Origin: Epiperipatus broadwayi
Lineage: Eukaryota; Onychophora; Udeonychophora; Euonychophora; Peripatidae
Assembly (NCBI GenBank): GCA_028023455.1
Contig: JAQFVV010001082.1
Coordinates: 51,658 to 115,657 of the forward strand
Reading direction: 5' to 3'
Length of the DNA: 64,000 nt
Below, one piece after another: positions 21,410 through 33,165 of the stretch. The notes beneath the pieces are model-generated. The model worked only from the letters and a program-made list of their open reading frames with translations. It did not search any database and was not told where the DNA came from. The translations under genes were made by a program, and so were the position numbers. Numbering within the stretch: position 1 is the stretch's first letter; every line of letters starts with the position of its first letter.

Positions 21410-22806
21410 TGTACTGGTTGAATTTGTCTGTTTAAATAACAAGATCTAGTATCTAGGCAAAAGCACCTTGAGTCCAATCATGTGCAAAATATATAAGTCA
21501 GGAACACTCATGAACTTTGCCCTATTTGCCTATTTTCCAGATCTACCAACTTATGAGCAACAATGCCAATGATACCAATCTAATTTATCTCTTTCTGCCG
21601 GCATTGCATAGCGGAGACATAAAGAGACTCTAATTTGAAATCATATAATGGAACCCTTTTGTAGTATAAAATATAAGTTTGAGCCATTTAAAGGTCATGA
21701 CCTTTCACATTAATTATATTCATAGGATTAGTGGGAGATCATCTAGTCAGAACATGCAAAATTCAATAACTAAAATATTAATATTTTAACTAAAAGAAGC
21801 AATGATTCTGCAAGTTACTTGAAATGAAATACACATAAATACTTGGTTTATATTATTTCATTAATCATCATTGCCTCTTGATGTACATATAATATGATTT
21901 ATATTTATATGGTAAAAATAAGTAAATCATATAAAATTTGTTTATGACTTAGAAAATGACAAATTTGATTTATTATTTTATTTCATTCTAGCTAATTCAT
22001 ATGCCTAAAATTAATAAATACACTGATGAACATAGTTGATTTAGTGCCATGAGTAAATATTCTTGTGAGATACTAATCCACTTCCACAGAAAAGAGCAAA
22101 ATATAGCACTTGAGTGAATATTTAGAATGATTAATTTTATTGCAAAAATACATTTTGCAGCTATAAGTAAACTACTCTCAGTTTATACTGAGTGAGAAAT
22201 GTATATGGGATAGTTCGTTAACATGTGTGTGTATATATATATATATATATAATTGCATTGCAAAAAGATGTGCATATGAAAATATTTATAAATATAATTA
22301 AAAAATCTGCTTAGTAGAATCATAACATAATGACTTATGGACATTCATAGATTTTATCTGAAACTAGAAGAAAAGGACAGTGTGGGCATGGTGGTGATTT
22401 GTGTGTTATCCAGTCTTGGATCTTTGCAGGTGCTTCCGAGAATTCATTGAAGAAATAGACTGATATAGGTCTGCAAACTTTGCCAGAATCAGTTCATGAA
22501 ATGAAGAATGGTCTGCTGTGAATTTACTGGGCTGGGCTTTTCCCAGAGTGACCTCATATTGAGTTATCTCAAGTGACCAAATAAGTAAGTCCCCAAGAAT
22601 TTAAGAGACAGTTCTTGAACTTGGAAATATGAAACAGGGTTTGGCTTTCCGATATGCCCAGGTATAGTGAAGCACAAATATATCTGAACAAGGGACCTGT
22701 ATGCAATGCTTGGAATAACACATATAACTTTAAAGGAATATTTAATTAATTTCTACCTATACATTATGGAATATCCCGCATAATGATATGATTTAATTAC
22801 TAAACA
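21410..22806 (+). repeat. Right direct repeat, candidate 3' LTR
   Basis: Partner of 16990-18328, starting TGTACTGG and ending AAACA. It differs by scattered substitutions and a ~50-base insertion near 21655-21710. With the left copy it encloses 3.1 kb that has no ORF. A (TG)n(TA)n run lies at 22225-22250. Confidence 0.55.
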
Positions 22807-22809
22807 GTA

Positions 22810-24240
22810 ATAGATCACTTAAACTTATTACTAAAATATGCAAATCATGGAATAGAGACTCCCCTCCCACATTACTTTATTTTATATATGAACTCTCCAC
22901 AATGTTAACAACTATGAGAATTTGGTTATAAGTGCTTTTATATTATAATAAACATAAATTAGATATATTTCAGAATAAACAGATTTAATTTCATATAATA
23001 AATTTGAGTTTTAGGATTAGCATTTATTATTTAAATAAAATTAAAAAATATTTCTTAGAAAAACAGATTTCTACTGTTTTTCTACAATGACATTATGAGA
23101 TAATTAATTTGTTTTCCCCAAATTCACGAGCATTCGCTAAGATAAAAATAACAAGACCTCTTTTAATTAAAGCTACTTTAGTCACCCCATAAAGTAGAGA
23201 GGGGGAAATAAAAAGAAAAATGAACATACTGTGTGAATTTGAGAAATTATTGGCATATTTAAATATACAAAACACAATAATAAAAGTTGTAAAATATTAT
23301 TGTCACATGAAGATGAAAGAAAATATTACACTAATTTAATAGAGGCTCAATGATAAAAGAAAGTTATATAGAGTTATATACATGCTAATATCAGGTAAGT
23401 AAATTACAAATCATTTAAACAAAATATTTAATTTTTGGTCAAAGGACCAGCTAATAAAATGATATTATTTTAAATTATAGACAGGGTTCTGAGAAATAGT
23501 TACTGAAGGCTGAACTTAAGAATTTAAATATTAAGCAGCAGCTAGAGTTCTTTATCTTAGTAATTAGTAGCGACTCTTGGTGATTTGAGCATCCATTGGA
23601 ATTGGTGAACTAGATCTAGTTAGATTTGGTCGGTCAGGCAGGTAGCATTTTCATTATTCAGTCTTTAGGTATATTAAAGTTCATGAGTAGCAGGATTCTG
23701 GGTGATGAGTGTGGGAAAGAGCATGTTGAATGGAGAGAAAGGTGAAAATTTCCACTACTCATGACACATTGAATTATTATAACGACAAGCGTGGATTATA
23801 GTTACCATTCTGTTTTATAATTACAAGTCTCAATTTTGGGATTCAAATCTAGCAGTATTTATACTATTTTCCATTTATCTTCCAATGCACCCCCCCTGAT
23901 ATGCCACCCTAGTCCATATTGTATAAAATATATACATATAAATATACTTTTTTTTTCTTAATCTAGCTTTAGATGAATAACGAAAATAATTTAGGTTAGG
24001 ATCCAAGGTCGCTCCTAAATAACATGCAATAGAATCATATTTCAGAGTACTATGACAAATATATTTCCAATTTATTCATAATTTTATTGAAAGTCTTTTC
24101 TGTTTCACAAAAAGATTTCCTTTGAGAAATTAAAGCAATATCTCTCAGCATAGCTAAATTTTCTACTGTTCTGTAACAGCAAGTTCATTAAGGTAATGGT
24201 AAATCAAGTGTGTAAAAGAAGTGAAGCCTATGGTTGATCT
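22810..24240. other. AT-rich spacer, nothing recognised
   Basis: No supported feature. The 60-codon minus frame at 23093-23275 has no recognisable motif. Confidence 0.5.
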
Positions 24241-24442
24241 TTATTTAAAATTGGGTTGTTTTCTCATCCCTGGTATTCCCCACGGGATGGCATTGATGCT
24301 AATCAAAAACATATACATATAATGATTCTGGGGCCAGACCTAAATGATCGATTTGATCTAAAAAGATCTGATTTCTTAGATTTGTAATAAAATATTCTAC
24401 TAACTAATACTATTATATGATGTTAGTTTTTTTCATTTTTGT

Positions 24443-24960
24443 TAATGTTTATTAATCTTATCTTGTTTTTGAGTTTGTGTGTGTGTGTCTTTTTAAAGTT
24501 ATGGTGTTTTTCAACTTTTTTTTTTTGGACTTTATGTCTGTCTTTTTAAAGTTACGGTCTTTCTTTTTTTTGCAAGAGTAAATCAATACTTTTATTCAAA
24601 AGCAAGACGTAATAAGTAAATGTTTATTAATCTTATCTTGTTTTTGAATTTGTGTGTGTGTCTTTAAAGTTATGGGGTTTTTTCTAATATTTTTTTGGGA
24701 CTTTATGTGTGTCTTTTTAAAGTTACAGTACTTTTTTTTTGCAAGAGTAAATCAATCATTTGATTCAAAAGCAAGACGTAATAAGTCAATGTTTATTAAT
24801 CTTAGATTGTTTTTTAGTTTGTGTGTGTGTGTCTTTAAAGTTACGGGGCTTTTTCTCATTATTTGGGGGGACTTTATGTGTGTCTTTTTTTAAAGTTACG
24901 GTATTTTTGGTCAATAGTAAAAATCAATTATTTTTATTAAAAAAGCAATACATAATTCTA
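24443..24960. repeat. ~170-175-bp tandem repeats
   Basis: Units start AATGTTTATTAATCTTA at about 24443, 24618 and 24788. Each carries a GTGTGTGTGTCTTT block, a poly-T run and AGCAAGACGTAATAAG. The open frames across 24654-25023 arise from the repeats and are not genes. Confidence 0.8.
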
Positions 24961-25059
24961 AATCTAACAAAAGTAACGTCATTTATATACTACAATTTAG
25001 AATTGATACCTGACTACTATTAGTAAGGACCGTCATTGAAAGATTCAATTGAAAAATGA

Positions 25060-25560
25060 TACCCGACTAATTTCCGTTTTCTTTTTTTTTTTTTTTTTGA
25101 GGGGGGGGGGGACAGTAATGAATCAGAAAATTGGTTGTTTTTGTTAACTCTGTCTATATAAAAAGGGTACTGTTATTGAAATACTAAATTTAAAAATGAT
25201 AGCCGACTAATTTGTGTTTTTTTGGACAGTAATTAATTAGAAAGTGGGTTTCTTTTTCTTTTTTTTTTTTTGGTAAATCTTGTGTATATATATAAACAAT
25301 ACCATAATTCAAATACTCCATTGAAAAAAATCAAACCCCGTTGAATTTGCTTTCCTTTTTTTTTTTTAAGACAGCAATTAATCAGGAACTGGGTTGTTTT
25401 TGTTAGTGTGTAGATATAAAAACTAATCTTATTTTGAAATAATAAATGTAACAAAAAAATAATAATAATAATACCCGACTAATTTTCTTTTTTGGACAAG
25501 TAATTCCTAATAATTAGACACTTGGTTGTTTTTGTTTGTGCGTATATTTATATATAGCAA
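25060..25560. repeat. ~130-150-bp diverged tandem repeats
   Basis: Units marked by CCGACTAATTT (about 25063, 25203 and 25484) or a diverged form (25335), followed by a poly-T run, GGACAGTAATTAAT-like and GGTTGTTTTTGTTA-like blocks. A G-run occurs at about 25101-25110. The array lies inside the TIR-bounded element. Confidence 0.75.
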
Positions 25561-26664
25561 AAGTAATTTGTCATGGATGAATTCTCACGAAAATGGTACT
25601 TTTCGCGTGATCCTTAAATTTTTTTTCCGTTCCGCACCCTTAAAGACAATTTTTGAGGGTTACCCATTCGTAATGGAGTCTTCAGGACATTATTACTAAA
25701 CTTACAACAGTAAAGTAAGTTACAACACATTAAAAAAAATAGACGTCTTATCAAATTTTAAAAAACTACGACTGCTTCAAATACACACATTCTCACACGA
25801 AACTACAGAGAAAATAGATATTCTACTATTACGAGAAAATGATGAACAAAATCAACTACTATGGCAGCCAATCAAGGCATTTCTTTCTCTTTGCTTTTAG
25901 CATAGAAAAAAAAATAAAGCCATAACTGGCAGCCATCATCGGGAACTCTTTCTGTGATTTTATCATAGAAAGAAGTCTCATTTGTGTTGGCTTCTGTTGC
26001 CACCACTGCCTCGGTCCAACATAATGTAAGGTCTGCATTTATAAAGTAGAAAATTTCCTCTTTTGTTGGGCGGTGAAACGGTATATTTCTAGGAATTCAC
26101 CTAGAAATAGAGACATCTTGAGGCAAACACCAGGGATGAGAAAACAACCTAAAATTGCGTATTTACTACAATGATCATTTAGTGACACTTAAATTTTTAC
26201 TTTGGAAAGCAATTTGTCAAATACTTTTTCTCCTTTTAAGAATTTTAGAAACTGTAAAACAATATCAAACAAGATAATAAAGTGAGATTAAATTAATAAT
26301 GCTAGCATAAGTATTTTATTTATTTTGAATTCCTTTTTTACAATGAGTTGTTAAGGAAAGAATGGCACTTGTGAGTTTTCAATTAAACCAAGATGTCAGT
26401 CCATATTTTTGATATATCTACAGTTTCAGGGAGCCCCCAAAAATATTTCCAAAAAAATGCCTTCCAGAAAACGTATTTAACAATTGAATTTTATTTTTTA
26501 ATTGTTATTTTTAAAAAATCATTGTAGAAAAATTAATTACAATATTTACAGTTTATTTTATTTTTTAGATTAACTTGTTAGCAGAAAAATGGAAAATATA
26601 TATATAAGCACAATATTTGCACTTTATTCGTGTAGGCGGCATGCAATTACATCATGACCATTAA

Positions 26665-27512
26665 CCTTTTAACTGTTTGACTCGTTCTTAATCGAGGCAC
26701 TTTTTGATACATATTCGTAAATTCGTTTTTAATCGAGTAAATTTGACATCGCTGTAAATTGCTTAGTTTTTGGACTACGTTTACGGTTTTAACGTCATTT
26801 TTTAGAACGCAAAAAGTTTTATAATATACTGCCATCTATTGAATTATTTTACAAGTAAAAAATCAATTAATTGATGATTTATGTCAAACAAAAACTAAGC
26901 ACTGCCTTTTCACATCTTTTCTTGAATCTTATTGGCTGTTGAAATTTTGTAAACAAAAGAAATGGAAAAGCTCCGCCTTCTCATCATCTTTTCTTGAATA
27001 TTATTGGCTGTTAAAATTTTTATATGGCTGCCAAAAATTAAAAATTTACGAACGCTTTTGTTTTATTTTGAAAATGATAAACGAATGTTTTAGAGCATTT
27101 TAAAAATATTTTTTGATGAAATACAAATAAAATACAAATTATTTTCATATAATATGTCAAAAATAAATATTATTTTACAAAAATAGTTACGATTTTAGCA
27201 AGAATTATTTATTTATTGCAAAGTCGGGAAAAAAAAATCATAACGTGAAATTATGATTGCCGTTTCTTTTCATGTCAACCGTAACAAATATTTTTAAAAT
27301 TAAAAATCAAAATTTATTTTTGAACAAACTTTCGTTTATTTTTATAGTGTGAGAAATTACTAATATACTTTTTAAAAACGAAACTAAAGTGAATATATTT
27401 AAAAAAACGGTCAATAACTTTTGAAAAATTGATACATTATTTTGTGCATCGGCTAATTAAAAGCTTTGAGTGATACCACCAGCAGCGAATGAACAATTGG
27501 ACAGTTAAAGGG
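26665..27512. mobile_element. Non-autonomous piggyBac-type element, copy 2
   Basis: TTAA occurs exactly at both borders (26661-26664 and 27513-27516). The terminal inverted repeats are CCTTTTAACTG on the left and CAGTTAAAGGG on the right. TTAA target duplication with C-rich short inverted ends is diagnostic of the piggyBac superfamily. The 848-base interior has no transposase frame. An older inverted relative is at 13833-14562. Confidence 0.7.
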
Positions 27513-27829
27513 TTAATGCACCATTTTCAGAAGGGCAGGCTCCTGTACCTTTGGAAATAGTTCACTGCATCACATTCTTTGTCAGGAAGACCCAAATTTT
27601 TGTCGTTATGACAATTTATCAAAAAAAAACTGCTGACAAAACGAAACAAGCTGAATTGAACCAAAATACGGCAATGGTAAGAACATCTGGTCGCTCTCCA
27701 CATTATAAGTAACAAAAAAATTGAAATAAAGCTTCTTAATAAAATGTAACGGCATTTTTTTAAAAAAAAATTGACAATCGACTTATTAATTTTGTTGTAA
27801 TTTAACAACTAACACATCTTTGGTAGATT

Positions 27830-28650
27830 ATAGACCCTCGAAACTATATATTCATTGAAAATACAGGATGCTGTCTTAGTTTACTTGAAAACTCATAATT
27901 ATCTAAAAAACTTACTCATAGCAGATTATTCTTGCCAAAAATTATCCTGATTGTTTGTTCAATGTTTTAAAAGAAACTGTATGAAAGACTTAATAATGAT
28001 ATTGAGCGATAATTTTTTTAATTAATACTGTTTTTATTTAATGTTAAGACTCCTGTAGTTTTGCTTTTATACCAAATATTTGGAATGATTTTTCTTTGAA
28101 GAATGTTACTGAATAAGTCTGCCAATCATGCGTTAACTTTAGGTTGTAAATTTTTTAGAAATTCTAGAAATATACTATCTGTTCCTGGGGCGTCTCCTAA
28201 TCTAAGGCAATCATTGGCAAGTTTAAATTCACTAATATTTATTGGTTTTATTAGATTGATTTATAAGACAATTGTAAAAGATATGCTTGCAATTCTGCTC
28301 TTAATTATGCTTTTTGCCATTCTTTTAATCTTGGGTTTACAAGTCTAGTACATAAAATTGGCAATCTCATTATCAATGATAGTAGTCGTTCTTTTAGAAA
28401 TATATTTTATTTCCACCAAGTTTTCATAAAAGTATTCAGACATTAGATTAGATCTGATTAAGCTTATCTATGATATCTTTCCAATTTTCTTTTCTGACAT
28501 CATCTAGTGATTTTATAAGTTTTTCAGAAATTTACTGATCTTTAAAAGATTCCAAATAGCTTTTCTTAAATTTCATGTTGGGTCTGTATAAGCTTTTAGA
28601 CTGTAGGAATACACATTCCAAGAATGATTAGACTTTATTTATATTGGCTA
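27830..28650 (-). pseudogene. Decayed LINE reverse transcriptase (domains 1-3)
   Basis: Read on the minus strand, with stops and shifts: DAPGTDSIFLEFLKNLQP (~28145-28200, the PGxDxIxxEFLK block), then LFSNILQRKIIPNIW and a KSK...L segment, then NYRSISLLSLSY (~27990-28025, the NYRPISLL block). A degraded segment toward 27830 follows where the QAGFR region belongs. The order and wording are those of jockey/CR1-like non-LTR retrotransposons and differ from the RTE copies in this window. The catalytic YADD region is absent. Confidence 0.7.
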
Positions 28651-30160
28651 TGGGGGAAATAATCTAATATCAATAGTTCAGAAGATGATAGTGAAACATT
28701 TTTTTGTCAATACAAAATTTAAATCGAGTTATTTTTTGCTTCCTGTTTGCCTGAATGGAATCTCTTCTTGCTTAATATCGTAAAATAAATGCATATTGTT
28801 TAATCGCAAATTTAAAAACAGTTTTATCACAACAATGTTTCACAATATTAGCCTCAAAAAATTTTTTTAATCAGATAACTATTTAAATTAGAATTTTTGT
28901 AAGAAATTATTTGATTTTTAAATAAGTGCAGTCTCATTTTTACTTACATTATTTGGTATAAACTTGTCGTGAGATGCTTTACACAAATTCGTTTTTTTAA
29001 ATAAACTATAATAAATATAGTACTCTTTTAGTTAATTATTTATTAAATACAAGATTAAGTTACAAGAAATAACAAATGCCAGTTTATCTACATACATTTG
29101 TATATCACGACCGATCTGTCAGTCCATGATTCGTTTTCAACAGAACGCATCGACCTTCAGGAGTACAACATCGACTAAAAAGAATCTCCTTACAGTATGG
29201 CTAATTTTACGAGTGGTTGTTTATTATTATTGCAGCAGATTTAATTGTTTTACTCTTTAATATGCAACTTATCAAAATATTTATTTTCATTTTATCTATT
29301 GTCATAGCTTTTAATGCATTTATTATTATTTGTCATCATTTGTCGTAATTCTCTTAATTGTATTAAAATGCTGGTGAAGGAGTTATATTGCTAGATGATA
29401 TGCAATAAAGACAAAACTTTAGCACTGTTGCACCAACACAGTCTTTTGGAAGACTCAAAAATATGTAACTGCCATGTTGGGGAAAAAAGAAAAAAACCTT
29501 GAACAAAAAATTTATTCAGGTTTTACCGGTATCTTTATAAAAAATGTCAGTCAAGTCACTTATCCGATATAATAAAAAAAAATTCTTTATAATTTAAGCA
29601 AAATGATAATTAGTAAACTGACTTTATACAACATTTTAAGAACTTTGTGCCTTTTATCTTGGATATATCTGTAAGAATGATTGTAAGCCTAATAAAAAGT
29701 TTTCAAAAGTTGTCATAGATTGTTCAACATTATTTATACTTTTATTCGAACACAACTTATTCCAAACAGGAAATAAAATAATTGAGAACAGGGCAACAAC
29801 CTATTCAAATATAAAAAGCCATATTTTGCATTTATTGGAAATATTATTAGAGAAAGATTCTAATAAGTTATCTCCCCTACCTAAAAACAAAATGTCCAAA
29901 TAATTAATAACAAGAATAATGGAATCAGAATAGATGGATTAAGAGTATTCAGCTTTTATTAAGGATATAACTTTTATTTTTATATTGTGAAAAACTATCC
30001 TATTTTCCATTATTGAAAAAATATGCATAAAAGTAGCTCACTCGGTCATCTACTGAATAGCTAACTTGTGTAAATTTAATGAACGATACTTTTTCTATTC
30101 ATACGTTATTTACCAGAAATATTAGATATATCCAATGACAGGCTCTTATGCACGGTCCTT
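28650..30160. other. AT-rich spacer, nothing certain
   Basis: No supported gene. The part after about 29,750 could be the eroded 5' half of the hAT transposase that follows, but no motif is firm enough to call. Confidence 0.4.
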
Positions 30161-30207
30161 TTTTAAAATATTCTTGCCCTTAGAACAAATGCAAAATTTT
30201 ACGCTAA

Positions 30208-31277
30208 TTGTTTAGACCCAGATTTCTCAAAGTGATCTATATCGAACACCTGGGGTGGATTTTAACTTTATATAGTTGGTCTTTATCCGGTTTCATGGGT
30301 TACCTGAAACAACACGTAGTTAAAATGCTTGCAGTTCACTGCGTAATCCATAGGGAACATTTAATAGCAAAGAATCTTAGTGACAAATTGCAGCAATCGC
30401 TTTAGTTATAAAAGCTGTGAGCAAAATTCTAAGTTACACTTTAAATACTAGATTGTCGCTCTATTATTCAAAGAAAGGGACAAAGATTTCTATCAATTGG
30501 TTCTCCATATCGAACTCAGCTGGCTTTCAAAAGGTTTAAGTTTAATGAGATTTTTTGCACTTTTCCAATCTGTTTTAGAGTTGTTGGAAGACGAGTATTC
30601 CAGTTGGAAAGAAAATTTATTTAAGAGTAAAACAGATATTCTTTATTTAACCGATTTATTTGGCAAATTTAATAATATTAATTTACAACTGCAAAGAGAC
30701 AATTTGAATCTCATCAAAACAAAATTGGTCATTTCGGCTTTTGTTGCCGGATTCATGTTTTTAAGCAAAATATTGCAATATCTGAGTTTTCCCAGTTCCT
30801 CAATTTATTGAAAATATGCACAATCCAAAAAGAAAACATCTTGCTATATGTCAACCACTCGGAGGCTCCTCACTTAGATTTTAAAACTAGGTTCGAAGAT
30901 ATTCTATTTTTGGAAATAGTGGACTGGATAATAAATCCATACACTACTAGTGCAGAACCAAATATAATTTTGCAAAATGAGCTGATAACCATCAGCACGA
31001 ATGAGGATCTCAAGGTACAATTCAAACAGGGTTATCAAAAGTTTTGGTTGCAGCAAGGTATTCCACCTCTGTACTTACCTCTATGAACTGCTGTATTTGC
31101 TGGCAATTCTATCGTCGTATCTCTTCATAGAGAGGCTTCAGTGTAGTTTTAAACCTGCTTCAGAACAGCCATCGATTGCATTTCACTTAATGTGGAGAAT
31201 TGAGAATGCAACTCACTTATTTAAAACCGGACTTAGATAAATTGTTGGTATATCACCAGATTCACCCATCTCATTAA
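30208..31277 (+). pseudogene. Broken hAT transposase, ZBED5-like
   Basis: The C-terminal two-thirds of a hAT-superfamily transposase of the type domesticated as ZBED5/FAM200 in vertebrates. In order across three frames: LAVHCVIHREHLIAKNLSD (~30333-30387), ELSWLSKGLSLMRFF (~30512-30556), DILYLTDLFGKFNNINLQLQ (~30636-30695), RFEDILFLEIVDWIINPY (~30888-30943), LQNELI...TNEDLKVQFKQGYQKFW (~30970-31050). A final frame has SSYLFIERLQCSF (~31114-31152), matching the family's YLVERGFS block, and an ending HPSH before the stop at 31275-31277. Frameshifts and stops separate the pieces; the BED finger and catalytic N-terminal half are not recognisable. It is a dead transposon copy. Confidence 0.8.
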
Positions 31278-31279
31278 AT

Positions 31280-31639
31280 TCAGTTTTCCAAGCTAATTTA
31301 TTTGGTTCTTATTTTTATAATTCTGATTAAAATATTTTGTTGTTATAATTTTATTGATGTTTAATTTTATCTGAATATTGTAACAGTCAGATTTGTACAC
31401 TCATGCAACAAAATTCAGAGCCCAAGCAAAATATACCAAAGCTGACCTTAGTGAGGTGGTTGAGACCTCTAATCCGACCAAACTCCAACTCATCTGCCAG
31501 TACTCCAAATTTAACACCTTATGAGTGACATTCCTGGGGCTACACTCAGTTCTCATTTAACCGCGAGCCAATATAGAACAGGGAGAAACACGAGACATAA
31601 GGTCATTACTAACCTAACTAAATAAGTGATATATATAAC
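31280..31639. other. Spacer, nothing recognised
   Basis: Includes a less AT-rich patch around 31430-31590 with no recognisable coding or RNA feature. Confidence 0.5.
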
Positions 31640-31656
31640 ACTTGACATTCTATTAA
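31640..31656. repeat. 17-bp target-site duplication (left)
   Basis: ACTTGACATTCTATTAA, repeated exactly at 32291-32307 on the other side of the hammerhead-bearing repeat. A duplication this long points to retrotransposition by target-primed reverse transcription. Confidence 0.85.
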
Positions 31657-31768
31657 ACAATTCAAAACAAAACAACACTCTCCATATAGTAGTGCCATCT
31701 TGTGCTAACAAGAGCAATCAATGGATGCCAGAAGGCTTGTGCATAAAATCCCTATCTAGTGCCTACTC

Positions 31769-31827
31769 ATCCAATATCCCCAGACTAGTTTCTGGCTTGT
31801 GGCCTTCATCAGTGAGGAGCCTTGGAT
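31769..31827 (-). ncRNA. Type I hammerhead ribozyme (family 2), best-preserved copy
   Basis: On the minus strand: core CUGAUGA (complement of 31806-31812), stem II GGC/GCC with a CACAA loop, and GAAA (complement of 31789-31792). The ACUAGU palindrome is stem III, followed by C (complement of g31783). Stem I pairs UGGGGA with UCCUCA and UUGGAU with AUCCAA. Unlike the other two family-2 copies it has the common U at core position 7. Confidence 0.85.
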
Positions 31828-32071
31828 CTGAGAGCACTGCACCTAGATCTTAGGATCTAATGCAACCCTCCAGCACCCACCTTTTAACTCTATTTAACTA
31901 CAAAACTATGAGAATGAAATTGAAAACACTATTAATATTTTCAATCCAAGCTCAATAGCTTATATAGTCATATGGGTCTGAACTCAATTCAGTACCCATA
32001 CATTTTGGTGTCTTTGGCTCTTTAACAACCATAGCCACCACTATCCTATTAGGCAGGATTGGTGTTAAACC

Positions 32072-32290
32072 ACTAAACATCACATGATCACTATCTCATA
32101 CTAGCACAATAATTGTTATTAAACAATTCAAAACAAAACAACACTCTCCATATAGTAGTGCCTTCTGGCATCCATTGATTGCTCTTGTTAGCACAAGATG
32201 GCACTACTATATGGAGAGTGTTGTTTTGTTTTGAATTGTTTAATAACAATTATTGTACTAGTATGAGATAGTGATCATGTGATGTTTAGT
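32072..32290. repeat. Long hairpin at the 5' end of the Penelope-like copy 3
   Basis: Two ~90-base arms (32072-32163 and 32199-32290) are nearly exact complements around a ~35-base loop that contains TGGCATCCATTGATTGCTC. Confidence 0.9.
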
Positions 32291-32307
32291 ACTTGACATT
32301 CTATTAA
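32291..32307. repeat. 17-bp target-site duplication (right)
   Basis: Exact match to 31640-31656. Confidence 0.85.
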
Positions 32308-32887
32308 TCTTAAATACTAGACATACACATATAGCATATAAACTCATTAAGAAATTGAAGTAATGAATTGGGACATTTAATAATATACTGTGGATTGGAT
32401 AAAATACTATGGATTGGATAAGATACTGTGGTTTGGTTTGATCTAGAGTCTGAGCAAGAAAGATATACAACAGTTTATATTTAAAAAGGATTTATTAAAA
32501 CAATAACAAATGATCTAACACAAAATATCATAATGGCAGGGATTGTATAATCTTCACAAGGTATTCAACACAGGCAAGCATGTTACAATAGTTGGGACTG
32601 TTATCAAGTACATCTGTTCCCTTTTAAACATATTACAATACATGTGTGTGTGAGTTATAGAGGTCATGCCTAATTATTTAATATGCTCATCTTATGAACT
32701 TGACTTGCTTAAGTTAGAAGTTGATACCTTAGTAGAGATGATTATGAGTACAGCCAGTTTTAAAGGCTGTTATATATATTAATTAAATGAGCAACTAAAA
32801 AAACTCAGCATCATGCAGATTCAAACTCCAGTCTAAAGCTAAATGATTAATTACTATGGGAAAAAGAACTGGTTACCATTAGGTTCA
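32308..32887. other. AT-rich spacer, nothing recognised
   Basis: No supported gene or repeat. Confidence 0.5.
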
Positions 32888-32893
32888 CATATA

Positions 32894-33165
32894 TGCGCTA
32901 TGGCGCTATATAAAATATTAAAGAAATAAACTTGCAGTGCGAGTGTGTGATTCTTCAAGAGTTTCAGCATCAAATGCTCGGTTTGCTCTGAGACCGACGG
33001 TTTGCTGCTATTGATGTATGAACATAAAGTTCAGGAAGTCGGATTGGCTTTAGGAAAAATCTGGGTCCTCACGCCCCCAGTTCTAATGAAGATAGCCATA
33101 ACCCGAACTAAATAAAGGGGCGGTTTGTTACCGTGAACCCTTGTCGGAGGCAGCAAAACGTAACA
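32894..33165 (+). mobile_element. Solo-LTR-like insertion, 272 bp
   Basis: Begins TGCGCTATGG and ends ACGTAACA (TG...CA). It is flanked on both sides by CATATA (32888-32893 and 33166-33171), a 6-base target duplication. It holds a TATA-like TATAAAA near its start (32909-32915), AATAAA signals at 32925 and 33111, and is less AT-rich than its surroundings. No internal region is attached, as expected after recombination between two LTRs. The superfamily is not determinable from the LTR alone. Confidence 0.6.

Larger units (their letters stand above)
24247..26156. mobile_element. TIR-bounded non-autonomous element
   Basis: A ~28-base sequence at 24247-24274 containing GGTTGTTTTCTCATCCCTGG is repeated in inverted orientation at 26129-26156. 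Between them lie two different tandem arrays and no ORF. I could not identify a target duplication or assign a superfamily, so this may be a non-autonomous DNA transposon or an inverted pair of older fragments. Confidence 0.5.
31657..32290 (-). mobile_element. Penelope-like repeat with hammerhead ribozyme, copy 3 (complete insertion)
   Basis: A 634-base element on the minus strand, flanked by an exact 17-base duplication. Its 5' end (32290 downward) is a ~219-base hairpin. Next comes a body shared with the 8.1- and 12.5-kb copies (GGTTTAACACCAATCC, CCTAATAGGATAGTGGTGG), then the hammerhead. The 3' end reads GGCACTACTATATGGAGAGTG, and the same 3' sequence recurs in direct orientation inside the 5' hairpin. 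The element therefore begins with the tail of a preceding unit. A pseudo-LTR, an inverted 5' segment and a long variable target duplication are typical of Penelope-like insertions. No ORF, so it needs enzymes in trans. Confidence 0.8.
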
